DNA of 64,000 nt from Pictodentalium vernedei (GCA_031216915.1 CM062290.1:165373453-165437452), one strand, 5' to 3'; counted from the first letter of the stretch, positions 38,831 through 51,295 are shown. Translations and numbers: made by a program. Notes: generated by a model not told the origin, from the sequence alone.

Positions 38831-41800
38831 TCTCGTTCTTCTTCTTTTTCAAAATTTTTCTTCTCTGTTTTTTTTCGCCGTGAATTTTGTCTGTTGAACT
38901 GTTCAAAAACAAGCTGTGCGATTTTAACTTAATTTGGCATACTTATGTAATATCATAAAATCTAGTGAAATGCGGTATCGCCATGTCTGTGAAAACGCGT
39001 ATTTTCAAAATATTCTGCCAAAACTTTCAAAATTTTAACATTTTTCGAAAGTCTGAAAAATGTTTACAGTTATTTAGCTCAAATTTTCCACACATTTAGA
39101 GAATAATATGATACACCACAATCAACACTCAAATCTTTCAATTTTAACCCCCATTGGCCAAAAATGACATTAATATAGCTTTTTTCTTCAAAATTGACCA
39201 TCTTCAAGGGCAAATTTCTCTAATTATAAGGTTGTTGTAACAATTATTTTGGTATGGATAGATGCAACAATGATTGTGGAAGAAAGTTACTGTTTACTTT
39301 TTAATCTCAGATTTAACCCTCAAGCACAATGAGGCCGAGAATAGGAGTACCGTTTGAAAATGCTAAAATTGGCCAACTTTGCTTGCATTTTCTATCATTT
39401 TGGAAAGGCTTAATTTCAAACACTTTCCATGTACGTATTCACAATTGACTACCGAGCATATTTCCTGTTGTAAGTTTGGTTGTAAATTTTAACCCTATCC
39501 CATTCTGGTTACATAAAAGTAGGTGCATTTTCAATTGATTGATCTCTGAATGTTTTCTCTAGCTGCATGCAGCAGTCAAAGTATGACAAATTTTGTTCCA
39601 TATGTTATTATTAAAAGTTTAACCTTTGGCAGATTTGAGACTTCCCATAAGGGTACTGTCGGAATAATTGCTATTTTCGCCAACACTTACATGCAATTTC
39701 TCAACACTGGAGCCATACTGTCTCAAAACATTTCCCATGAGAACATAGGGCATTCATCCAAGAACAATTTTGCTGCTATATGTTTTATTCCAAGTTTTAA
39801 CCCCCACCTAGTTGTCAGGCCTTCAATTGGAGTACCCTCAACTTGAACATGTTCATTCAAATACCAAGATTCAAGATTAGTCCATGTCTCTTTTCAGACA
39901 CTCAGTCTGTGATTCATGTTCATACATTAAGGGCATAATATGATTCACTAAAATCACCACAAAAATATTTCAAAATTAACCCCTTTTGGCCACAAATGAT
40001 ATGAATATATCATTTTATCTTCAAGATTTACTAACATTAAGGGCAAATTTCTCATAATTGCGAGGTTGTTGTAAGAATTATTTTTGTTTTGTATGCATAG
40101 ATGCAACAATGTTTGCAGAAGAAAATTACTGTCTCATCTTAAACCCTGAAGCACAATGAGGGTAAGAGTTCCATTCGAAAATGCCAAAATTGCTAACTGT
40201 GGTTGCATCTTACTGTCATTTTGGAGAGGGTTAATTCTAAACACTTTGTGTTGCTATAGGTAGAGATGCCCAACGAACAAATCCTCTGATGTAAGATATG
40301 TTTTGGGGCTTAACACAACATAAGCTTTGGCCATGTAAAGAATAGTAGTGTCAGAAAGAAATTGATTTTCAGTGAATTTTGCAAACATCTGTACTCATTT
40401 CCTCTAATTTCAAGGTTGTTGTAGCAATTATTCTGGTATGGATAGATGCAATAATGATTGTAGAAGAAAGTTACTGTTTACTTTTTAATCTCAAGATTTA
40501 ACCTCCAAGCAAAATGAGGGCGTGAAAAAGAGAACCGTGAGAGAATACCAAAATTAGCCAACTTTGGTTGTTTTTTGTCTATCATTTTGTGAATGGTTAA
40601 TTTCAAACACTTTGCTTTGCTATATGTTGTCTGCATTTTCACATTGGAAAGTTGGGAAAGCCCGTAATTTGTCCAACAAATTACAATACTCTAGTTTTGT
40701 TATTAGGCTTTCCCAAACCCAGTTTGGGGAAGACACTTGTTATTCTTCTTTTTCAAAATTTTTCTTCTCTATTTTTATTTTAGGCTTTCCTAAACCCAGT
40801 TTGGGAAAGACTCTTGTTATTCTTCTTTTTCAAAATTTTTCTTCTCTATCTTTTGTTTCCTCCCTGAGTTTTGTCTGTTGAACTGCTCGAAAACAAGTTG
40901 TACGATTTTGACCAAATTTGGCACACTTATGTAATCTCATAAAATCTAGTGAAATGCGGTATCGTCATATCTGTGAAAACAGGTATTTTCAAAATATTCT
41001 GCCAAAACCTTCAAAATTTCACCATTTTTCGAATGTCTCAAATTTTTTACAGTTATTTAGCTCAAATTGTCCACACATTTAGAGCACAATATGATACACC
41101 ACAATCACCATTCAAATCTTTCAACATTAACCCCCACTGGCCAAAAATGACATGAAGATAGATTTTTTCTTCAAAATTGACCAACTTCAAGAGCAAATTT
41201 CTCTAATAACAATGTTGTTGTAACAATTATTTTGGTTTCGATAGATGCAACAATGATTGCGGAAGAAAGTTACTGTTTACTTTTTAATATCAGATTTAAC
41301 CCTCAAGCACAATGAGGACGAGGATAAGAGTACCGTTTGAAAATAACAAAATTCGCCAACTTTGGTTGCTTTTTCTATCAATTTGGAAAGGGGTAATTTC
41401 AAACACTTTTCATGTACGTATTCACAATTGACAACCGAACATATTTGCTGTTGTAAGTTTGGTTGTAAATTTAACCCTATCCCATTCAGATTACATAAAA
41501 GTAGATACCGTTCAAAAAACTCCAATTTTTTCAGAATTTCGTAAGTTTAGGTGGCGATTTACTCCATTTTTAATTGCTTGAGCTCTGAATGTTTTCTGTA
41601 GCTGCTTGCAGCAGTCAAAGTATGACACATTTTGTTCTATATGTTATTATTGAAAGTTTTACCCTTAGCAGATTTGAGACTTTCCATAAGGGTACTGTCG
41701 GAATAATTGTTATTTTCGCCAACGTTTTCATGCACTTTCTCAGCACTAGAGCCATATTGTCTCAAAACCTTTTCCATGAGAGGATTGGACCTTCATCCAA

Positions 41801-43700
41801 TAACAATTTTGCTGTTATATATTTTATTGAAAGTTTTAACCTTCACCCAGTTTTCGGGCCATGAATTTGAGTGCCCTAAAATTCTTCATAAAATTGGCTA
41901 ATTTGGAGCTCACTTTTCTTCCATTTACCTAAGGAATATCGAAAAATGATTTACATGTTCGTATTTACAACTGCTTACCGAGCATATGTGCTGTTGTAAG
42001 TTTAGTTTTAAAGTTTAACCCTATGCTCATTCTGTTTGCATAAAGATAGGTGCAGTCCAAACAAAACCTATAGTTTTTCAGAATTTGGTAAGTTTAAGAG
42101 ACGATTTATTCCATTCCTAATTGATTGAGCGCTGAACGTTTTCTATGGCTGTATTCAGCAGTCATAGTATGACAACTTTTGTTTTATATGTCATTATTAA
42201 AAGTTTAACCGTTGGCAGATTCGAGACTGCCCATATGGGTATGGTCGGAATAATTGATGTTTTCATAAAATCACTGAATATTGATAAGCGTGCAGTGGTA
42301 GTTTGGAATGGAATATCCGAAAATGCTTTCGAAATTCGGATTCACAGTTCAATTCCAAGAATATTTTATGTTATAAGGTTGCTGTAAAGTGTAACGCAAT
42401 CCCTGTCTCAGATGCATAAAGATTGGTGCCGTCGAAAAAAACTCATTTTTTTCAGAATTCCGCAGGTTCAAGTGACAATTTACTCCATTCCTAATTCATT
42501 GAGCGCTGAATGTTTTCTATGCCTGCATGCGGCAAGCATAGCATGACAACTTCTGTTTTATACGTTATTATCAAAAGTTTAAACCTTGGCATATTTAGGA
42601 GTTCCCATGTGGGTATAGTCGGAATAATTGTTATTTTCGTAAAATCAATCCCTGAATATATTGGTAACCGTGCAGTTGCCTTTCGGTGGTGCTACATGAA
42701 GCCGCAAATAGTTAAGGTTGAAAAGTTCATCAAATAGACAGATATAATACCTAACTCAGCCGGTGACAGGTAAATAATAATGGAAAAACCGTTGAATTGA
42801 GAATAAAGTAGGGACGAATCGTGCCCTCGGTTTCCACCTGATCCACGCGGTCTCGGCACTTGACAAAGATACTAAACTGTCGGGCAGGGACAGTAGAAAA
42901 CATTCTGAGAATTTCAAGTTGCTGCCTTACATGGTCGGGGCATAATTAGCGTATATCCGACATTGTATCTGTTCAATTTGAATGTCAAATTAGCCAGATG
43001 ACGGCTTTTTCGCCACCGCATCGAGTTGTTAGTTTCTGCCGGGACGGTCTAAAATAAGCAGTTTAACTCAAAACTTTCTGTCCCATACGAATGTGCGAAT
43101 ATCTGAAGCTGGACAGTTCATCCAATAGACAGAAATAATGCCAAACTCGATCGGTGATAGGTAAATAGTGAATGGAAACGGCATTGCATTGGGAATAGAG
43201 TAGGGACGAATCGTCCCCGCGGTTTCCACGCGATCCACGTTGTTCCCACGCGGTCACGCCACTCGACAAAGATATTGTCCTGTTGAGCGGGAATAGTAGA
43301 ACAACTTCTGAAGATTTCGTGTATCTGCCTTCACTGGTCTGTTCGCAGTGGGCGTATGAGCGACACTGCTGTCTGTTCAATTTTAATGTCAAATTAGCCA
43401 AATTACCGCCTTTTCGCCTTTAACCCATGCGCGATTTCTGTCCACTTTTCATTTTTGGCAATTATCTAACTGTTATTCAAGAACAATTTTGCTGTTATAT
43501 GTTTTATTCCAAGTTTTAACCCTCACCCAGTTGTCAGGCCTTGAACTGGAGTACCCTCAACTTGAACATGTTCATTCAAATAGCAAGATTCAAGATTAGT
43601 CCATGTCTATTTTCAGACACTCAGTCTGTGGTTGATATTCATACATTAAGAGCATAATATTATACACTAAAATCACCACACAAATATTTCAAAATTAAAG
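38831..43700 (+). repeat. R satellite, right block
   Basis: Plus-oriented R monomers. 40860-43080 parallels 9750-12560 in order, minus the local three-monomer duplication. 42720-43080 and 43080-43420 form a further tandem of about 350 bp (two monomers). The last fragment (43480-43700) ends at a SINE. Confidence 0.85.
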
Positions 43701-43703
43701 GCT

Positions 43704-43930
43704 CTTTATCCCGGTTACTTACATGGGGGCACGTGTACCAAGTCGTACTGCACGTCGATGGTGCACATGTCTTCAACCACTGTAGCCGTGCTTGAGCGGA
43801 GCTTGAAAAGAGTTAGAATGTTGAGGAGCGGACAGGTGCTCGTCGGTTCTCTCCGGGTACTCCGGCTTCCTCTACCCGTAAAACTGTCACGATCACGATT
43901 AGCCATTGTGCATAAGTAAGTGGCAATAAA
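43704..43930 (+). mobile_element. tRNA-derived SINE, 5'-truncated
   Basis: Plus-strand copy lacking the tRNA-like head; it starts at CTTTATCCCGG and ends in AATAAATAAAAAAAC. It matches the body of 45625-45985. Confidence 0.8.
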
Positions 43931-44070
43931 TAAAAAAACAAAAAAATAACACCACCAAAGGAACTTGGTTTGTACACGTCAACAGTTGGGAATGCAGTGT
44001 TTGAAAAGACTATGTCTAATAACAAATATTTTGCGAATGTAGTCAAACTAACACTTTTTATTCGAACATT

Positions 44071-44423
44071 TGTTATTTATCAATTATTTATTGGGGTTTA
44101 ACGGCACTTTTGACAGCCAGGGCCACCTCGCGTGGGGCAGTTTTACAGGTGGAAGAAGCCGGAGTATCAGGAGAGAACAACCGGGCAACGGCAAGACTCC
44201 CCAACGTACTAGCTCCACCCAAGCAGGGTTAGCATTGATTGAAGACGAAGTGCACAATCGACATGCTGCATGCCTTAGTACACATCGTCACCATGCTCCC
44301 ACGTGGGCAGTCGGGACTAAGTGCCTTGCCCAAGGACACAACGCAGTTACCCCTAGCGGGGATCGAACCAAGGACCTTACGGTTTGAAGTTCAATACCGT
44401 AATCACTAAACCACAGCGCTCCC
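44071..44423 (-). mobile_element. tRNA-derived SINE, full length with target duplication
   Basis: 353 bp on the minus strand, flanked by a perfect 11-bp duplication ATTCGAACATT (44060-44070, 44424-44434). The head has an A box (TGGTTTAGTGATT) and B box (GGTTCGATCCC). The body has GTCCTTGGGCAAGGCACTT, a motif shared by several animal SINE central domains. The 3' end is AATAAATAATTGATAAATAA. Pol III transcription with LINE-mediated insertion is the known route for such elements. Confidence 0.92.
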
Positions 44424-44458
44424 ATTCGAACATTGAATAGTTTTCAATAGCAACATGA

Positions 44459-44709
44459 TTAACACTTTGAAGCATCGTTTTTTGGGATGGTATCGCCTTT
44501 GTGTACACTTACAGTGAGATGGGTCAGTCCAATATCAATATACAGAAAGGATAAAATAATAACTGCACTCTGCAGCCATCTGGCTGCAGACTGCAGTTAT
44601 TTTATCACCAATGCCCTGTGTATAGACCTCTTATAAGAAGACTAAGCCAAACATGGGACGAGAGTATGCATTGGGCCGAAAAAACGGCCTTACGAGTTCA
44701 AAGTGTTAA
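44459..44709. mobile_element. second TTAA-flanked MITE family
   Basis: 251 bp with TTAA at both ends and inverted ends TTAACACTTTGAA. The centre (44550-44606) is a hairpin around CTGCAGCCA/TGGCTGCAG with GATAAAATAA/TTATTTTATC outer arms. It is unlike family P in sequence. Confidence 0.8.
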
Positions 44710-44742
44710 GAGTAATCACCAAGATTTACAACTTGTTCTTAT

Positions 44743-44994
44743 TTAACCCTTTACCTAACATGAAAATCAGATGACAATTGCAAACAAAATTATTGAATAA
44801 CTAATTTTTTTCATTTTTTGTCTCAAAAACATAGGTTATGACCCCCCATTGGAACGAGCTCGTCGAGCTCGTTCCAAAGAGGGGTCATCACCTATGTTTT
44901 TGAGACAAAATATGAAAAAATTAATGAAAATTAATTAGCGATTTTTGTGAATAGCGCTGGCCGATTTTGACCATTACGTTGGGTAAAGGCTTAA
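44743..44994 (-). mobile_element. P-family MITE copy 5
   Basis: 252 bp, TTAA at both ends, palindromic core near-perfect, reverse orientation. Repeat W follows 92 bp later. Confidence 0.88.
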
Positions 44995-45086
44995 CTCTTA
45001 GGTACCAATACAGCCACAAACTGCCACTTTTAAATTGTTGGGAAAAGTTGCCCTAAAGTGTATTCTTCCTTGAACACTCAAACTCA

Positions 45087-45545
45087 CATGGTATAAGCGG
45101 TCAGTCGGCTGAAACGGAAATTGTGAGCTGCGCGGCGAGACTCACCTTACCGAAACGTCTGAAACTGAAAAACTGCACGCGGGTTAGTGGTTACTGGTCA
45201 TTTTTGTGAGAATGTGTTCATTTAGTGGATGTACCTTGGAAACCCAGTCTGCACACAGTGCGTGGAATAGTTTACTGCCATTTCTAGAGCAAGCTGAGAT
45301 CCGATGTTGTGTGGATTTGTCTCTAAACGTAGAATTGGTTGACTTGACTCACGAAAATATTTGTAAGTTTTTGCGAACGAGATTGTGATAAAGGACACCG
45401 AAATACAAGACATTTTAAATACATTTCACTCTCAGAATGCTAAATGAGTCACTTTCCACTTCATACGGAATATCTGTAACACTTGAATCGTAAATCGGGC
45501 TCAGAACTGGGGCCACTGTCGTCTCCATGACTGTACGACTAATTA
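45087..45545. repeat. interspersed repeat family W, copy 2
   Basis: Matches 4386-4862 with scattered substitutions and small deletions. Confidence 0.75.
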
Positions 45546-45624
45546 CAATAACAGACTTTCTAACTGTACGACCAACTGCGTTTGCACTGTCCGACAAACT
45601 GTAAACTGTTGTAAGAAAATTGAA

Positions 45625-45985
45625 TATTATATTTTTATTTATTGGTGTTCAAGGTCACATACTTATGCACAATGGCTAATCGTGATCATGACAGATTTAC
45701 GGGTAGAGGAAGCCACAGTACCCGTGGAGAACCACCGAGCATCGACGAGCACTGTCAGCTCCTTAACATTCTAACTCTGTTCAAGCTCCGCTCAAGCGGG
45801 GTTATAGCGATTGAATACGTGTACGCGCAGTACACCTTAGTACACGGCGTCATCGTGCCTCCATGCAGGCAACCGGGATAAAGTGCCTTGCCCAAGGACA
45901 TAAAGCGGGTCGTCCCGGACGGGGATCGAACTCGGGACCTCTAGCACAGAAGTCCAACAATCTACCACTGAACCACCGCGTCCGA
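45625..45985 (-). mobile_element. tRNA-derived SINE, full length
   Basis: About 360 bp on the minus strand. Flanks AGAAAATTGAA (45614-45624) and AGAGAATTGAA (45986-45996) agree at 10 of 11 positions. The head has TGGTTCAGTGG and GAGTTCGATCC, and the body shares GTCCTTGGGCAAGGCACTT with the copy at 44071. The rest of the body differs between the two, so there are two subfamilies. Confidence 0.9.
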
Positions 45986-45996
45986 AGAGAATTGAA

Positions 45997-46539
45997 AAGA
46001 TGTCTTGGAATAATATACATTAATGCCTTATCATCCCTCGAAAATAATCTTGTTATTTTAGAGACAAGTCGTACCAGACTAGTCGTACCCACAATTTGAC
46101 AACTACTACCTATATTTCGTCTGGATAACTCGCACCCACGTTTTGACAACTCAAACCGATTCAAAGAGAAATGGATACGAGTTATCAAGCTTTGGGTAGA
46201 AGTTGTCCAACATTTGCCATTTGGACTCTAGTTGCCCCGACAAAAAAGGGTACGAACTTTTCAACTGAACCGAAATGGAAAGGTTATCTTTACTGTCAAT
46301 GGCCACGCGACGTATTACGCCTTCCTCCACCCCACTCCATTGACCCTTCTACAAACTCACCAAAAGACCCAACTTAGTGTACATGTCCCACCATATCGAA
46401 CAGAATAACTCAACCCAGTGCCCCATTTTGCTCACCTGACTGAAAGTCATGGGGAACTTTGCGATCACTTTCTGTCAGTCGTCCGTCCGTCGCAAACTTT
46501 ACATTGTCGACTTCTACGCACAAACCACAAGGCAAAATT
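45997..46539. other. no recognisable gene; small inverted repeat
   Basis: An imperfect inverted repeat near 46096-46213 (GACAACTACTACC...GATAACTCG against its inverse). Nothing coding. Confidence 0.45.
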
Positions 46540-46866
46540 AAACCAAATTTGATGTGCCTGTTCCTTATCATATCTCAATTCAAGTTTTTTCAAATAAAGT
46601 TGCCACGCTCCATAGGGAGGGGTGGGGAAAATGCTCCAATTTTTAAAAAAAAATCTACTCTCATGAACCAGTGGTTACAATGGCTTGATATTTGGTATGG
46701 AGCCTCCTTTTGAAGATCGTGGAGCAATATTTTCCTTTGAAATAGGAGGGGCAAGATTTTTGGCCCATCCCAAAATTTCTATTATTCAGCCTCACAGACT
46801 AACAGACTCACCGACTTCTGAACGCGTGATGGCAATAGCTTATCTTGACTTTGTCAAGTTAAGCTA
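46540..46866. repeat. T-family repeat fragment with terminal hairpin
   Basis: Shares with 63240-63463, partly in inverted arrangement, the block GGAGCATTTTCCCC / CTCCCTATGG. It ends in the same hairpin CTTGACTTTGTCAAG flanked by AGCT motifs (46834-46866). Confidence 0.6.
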
Positions 46867-48149
46867 ATAACAGAAATAAACAAATTCTGTACAGTCAATA
46901 AAGATCACCAGTCTTGTATTTTATTCTCATACTAAACATTTTCAAATCTCTATAAATTACCAAAATAGACAGAATGTATATATACAATAACAATAAATAA
47001 ACAAATAAAAGGCTAATCATTCCAATTATCATGATTAAGACACTGGTTTTTTAACTCAACACATTTAGACATATTTAAAAGCACACATTAAACGTGATGA
47101 ATGATGTTTGTTTACTGGAGTTCAACCTCCAACCTACTCAGTATTCTCTGTTCTTTATGCTATGAAGCAGCCATGACTTAATTTGCTGAAAAATTCAACA
47201 CAGCAAGTCAGAATGCAATTATTGTTAAGTGTACTGTTAAAATTTATACGGGTATATTTTAGTAATAAGGCCCAGTGACGTATATCTAAGAGATAACATA
47301 GGACTTTTGTGCTGTATGGGACAATATACATGCAACTTGGGAGACCGTTTATGCAAGGGTTTTCGTTTTTTTTATCTGCACCTGGGCTGTTGGGTTATTT
47401 ATTTATTTATTTATTTATTGGTGATTAAGGCCATATATTTCTGCACAATAGCTAATCGAGAGCACATTATGGATATAAACTCAAGTCCAGCCAATCGTAT
47501 ATGTAGAATATACCCATAGTAGCTTGGTGTACCAAATGTTCACGAGAGGTAAATTGGTGTTAATCGCGAGCCTTTTGTGAGCATATGGTACACCAAGATA
47601 CCTTGTGTATATTTTATTTATACCATTATAGACATATTATTAAGAGTTTAAATGTTAAATAATACAATATTCAATGTTAAATTCTAAACAATGCCCGTAC
47701 ACACAGGCAAATCTGTTTTTGTTTACATGAGCACCGGTGAGCGGTACTCCCGCTGTCAATTTTATCACTGAAACGAAATGAAAAAAGAAACATGCAAATC
47801 ACGGGGCTTTTTTCATTTTAATAACATACTATTTCGAGGTATGGATGCTTTATTAACATGCGACAACGCATGTCTGTTAATGTTTGGTATCTTATGAGGT
47901 ACACTCGTTTAAAAATGTAATAAATATTTGCCGTTTTCATTTCACACTTAGCGAGGCGACGAGTGTTAAATTAAGACAAGTTTGCATTCAGCTCGATGTC
48001 ACCAAAGGTCAACTTGGTTGTAGTTCCACTGTAGGTGTAAATTTTACCTACTGAAATCCCATTGCTGGAGTGTTCACCTCGGTTGGTGAGTAAAGCTAAA
48101 ATTTATGTCAAATGCTTTATATAGTAGAAATGGTAATCATGGTATAAAT
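46867..48149. other. AT-rich stretch, no gene seen; SINE tail fragment
   Basis: Holds a SINE-tail fragment at 47396-47475 (ATTTATTTATTTATTGGTG, then a CACAATAGCTAATC match) and a small inverted pair CTTGGTGTACC / GGTACACCAAG at 47524-47592. No coding signal. Confidence 0.5.
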
Positions 48150-48340
48150 ACCCATGTTGCCCATTTTTGAAGTCCACACCAAGCATTTGGTTACCGGATC
48201 CTATTCTATAAGTAAAACCGAGTTTGTTTACCGCAGTAAACTCCCCGAGCGAGGTTACCCCAGGAAGTGAAACTGTGTTTGTTTATCACACTAAACAAAC
48301 ACTGTTTCACTTTCCGGCATTCCGACAGGGAGTATAGGAG
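48150..48340. repeat. interspersed repeat family V fragment
   Basis: Shares CCATGTTGCCC, a TTTACCGCAGT-type motif and a TTTCACTTTCCGG-type end with 52920-53055 and part of 52600-52690. Confidence 0.55.
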
Positions 48341-48398
48341 AATACATAACATCAGTGGCGGGAGGGTTAAAAATATAGTCTGTTTCTCCACAACCATT

Positions 48399-48652
48399 CA
48401 TGTCTGAAAATAAGCGGACTGTCATCTGCAAAATGAGGTCCCCAGAGGGTGAATTTAAGTGATGCTACCCTGCATAGCAGGGTAGCATCACAACATTTAC
48501 ACTCTGTGAACCTCAATATGAATCAGGGTCTCGAAACTAAACAGAAAGACATACTCCAAGGATGAATTGGCCCACTGTATGGGATAGCATCATCAAATTC
48601 ACCCTCTGGGGACCTCATTCTGCAAATGTCAGATTGCTTATTTTCAGGCCTG
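48399..48652. mobile_element. hAT-type MITE, copy 2
   Basis: 254 bp with ends CATGTCTGAAAATAAGC and CAGGCCTGAAAATAAGC (inverse). It is flanked by a perfect 8-bp duplication CAACCATT (48391-48398, 48653-48660). Same family as 3240-3491. Confidence 0.92.
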
Positions 48653-48660
48653 CAACCATT

Positions 48661-49127
48661 TTAACTGCATGGATAAAAATTACAGGGAACAAGCAATTAA
48701 CTATTCTGTCCATAATCAATAATAATTGGCAATGACTATTTGCCAACAATGTATAACACAAACTGAGATTTTTTTTTAAAAAAATTGAACAATGTCTCGA
48801 CATTTCAAATGAAAAAAAGCATAATAGATGTATATGATACAACTAACTACAGCGATGTGTTGAAGACATTCGTGTGAATAAAACAATACAATAATAATTA
48901 AAAACATGTGTTATAATATTTTGTCTGTTTAACTATGATTCTGCCAGGTTGCAAACATTAATATCCAAATCCAGCAACTGCCACAAAAAAAATCTCTCAA
49001 TATAAAAAAATCTCGTTAACTGATGTAACAAAGTGTCAATAGAAAATATTTAACCTTTTATCTAAGGTCAACGGCGATATCCACCAAGCACTCTGATCCA
49101 AAATCACCACTGAATATTTATTATTAA
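48661..49127. other. AT-rich, nothing recognisable
   Basis: About 470 bp with no supported feature. Confidence 0.5.
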
Positions 49128-50966
49128 AATGAAAGTGTCAATGACACTGTAGCTCAACTTGTCAAGACTAAGACATGTACATGTATAGTATGTGACACAG
49201 CAATGACAAACATCTAGGTAATGACCTGATAACAAAGGTACATATAAAGTATTGTAACGGTCTGTACATAAATACTGAGCATTGCCTGTAACAAATGTAT
49301 AGGTAAAGTATTGTAAAGGTGGGTGACAGTCAGATGCTAAACTAGAAAAAATCTTGGAGTCCCAGAGTGGGTCTGACTGAACCCCAAAATATTTGTTCTC
49401 ATAGCACAGTGATAACAAAGGCACCCCAAAACACACTCATTCCTGTCCCAAGGTGAAAACAAAGGTACCCAAGAAGTTTCGTGAAGATCAGTTCACAAAT
49501 ATGAGCTGTGTAGAAGTTGTGACAAAAAACTGATTGGACCTAATTTCGGTACAAAATGGCCACTGGCAGCCATCTTGAATTTTGGACCGCGCCCAGAAAC
49601 ACTCGTTCTCGTCCCAAGGTTATAACAAAGGTGCCCAAGAAGTTTTGTGAAGATCGGTTCATAAATACAGCCTCTAGCCCGAGCCGTATTGACATGTGCA
49701 CTTACAGACTATAAGTAGCACTGAATAAATCAAAGTTCATCTAATTTGCATAATTTCTGCACGAGAAAAAAACCCCGTACTATATGATGTATTCCATGTT
49801 ACTAAACATTCATTCAAAAATTTATTCAAATCAGAACTTTCATACAGAAGTTCTGTACAAAAGACTGATTGCACTAATTTTGGTACAAAATGGCTGCTGG
49901 TGGCCATCTTGAATTTCGGACCAAACCCAAAAACACTCGTTCTCATCCCACGGTAATAACAAAGGTACCCAAGAAGTTTCGTAAAGATCGGTTCATAAAT
50001 ACGGCATCTAGCCTGAGCCGTATAGAAGTTGTGTACAAAAAACTGAATAGACCTAATTTCGATACAAAATGGCCACTGGCAGCCATCTTGAATTTTGGAC
50101 CGCACCCAGAAACACTCGTTCTCGTCCCAAGGTGATAACAAAGGCACCCGAGATGTTTCGTGAAGATCGGTTCATAAATACAGACTCTAGCCCGAGCCGT
50201 ATTGACATGTGTACTTACAGTGCTGAAAGTAACACTAAATAAATCAAAGTTAGTCTAATTTGCATAATATAAGCACGAGAAAAAAACCCATATTATATGT
50301 GATGTATCCCATGGTACTAAACATTCACACAAAAAATTATTCAAATTAGCACTTTCATATGGAAGTTCTGTACAAAAAAAAAATTTCTGCATCGTCGGTA
50401 CAAAATGGCTGCTGGCAGCCATCTTGAATTTCGGACTGCACCCCAAAACACTCGTTCTCATCCCACGGTCATAACAAAGGTACCCAAGAAGTTTCGTAAA
50501 GATTGGTTCATAAATGCGGCCTCTAGCCCGAGCCATAGCAGCTTGGCACTTACAGCTCTGAAAGTAACACTAAATAAATCAAAGTCAGTCTAATTTGCAT
50601 AATTTACGCATGAGAAAAAAACCCGTATTATATGTGATGTATCCCATGGTACTAAACATTTATACAAAACTTTATTCAAATCAGAACTTTCATACAGAAG
50701 TTCTGTACAAAAAACTGATTTTTGCATCATCGGTACAAAATGGCCGCTGGCAGGCATCTTGAATTTCGGACCACACCTAAAAACACTCGTTCCCGTCCCA
50801 GGGTCATAACAAAGGTACACAAGAAGTTTCGTAAAGATCGGTTCATAAATACGACCTCTAGCCCGAGCCATAGCCAATTGTTGACGTACGGACAGACGGA
50901 CAGACGGACAGACAGACGACGGGCCATGACAATAGCTCAAATTTGACTTCGTCAAAGTTGAGCTAA
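49128..50966. repeat. S-family repeat array
   Basis: Recurring block CACTCGTTCTCGTCCCAAGG...AAGATCGGTTCATAAATAC at about 49463, 49628, 49953, 50145, 50478 and 50813, spaced about 165-335 bp. The first ~310 bp repeat at 60986-61300. The array ends in a GACGGACAGACGG run and the hairpin at 50931-50966. Similar minus-strand frames (for example RGRIYEPIFTKLLGYLCY) recur in every unit; no known domain. Confidence 0.82.
50931..50966. repeat. S/T terminal hairpin
   Basis: TAGCTCAAATTTGACTTC then GTCAAAGTTGAGCTA: an imperfect stem ending in TAGCTCA/TGAGCTA. Versions occur at 46834-46866 and 63430-63463. The recurrent place at the array end suggests an element terminus. Confidence 0.7.
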
Positions 50967-51295
50967 AAATAAAAACAATTATTTGGGATCCACAAAGGGC
51001 GTCTTGTTTCCGAAGGGTCCCAAAAACTCACCTCTTTCAACTGGCCTTTTTTCAAATTGATCAGGAATGCACCCTCAAGAATATAACAAAGTCGGGGGCC
51101 ATGTATCAGTGCATAATTTTTCCAGCATTTTTAATTGCTGATAACTTACATACAATTAGTTACTCTCTGATCTTTGTTGTCACCAAACTGATTTTTTTTT
51201 GTTTAGGCCTATCACTAGCATTCAATTTTCTTTTTCATGTAAATCCTGTGAGCACATATTTGTGGATACTTCAACTCTAAACTACATTATTATTA

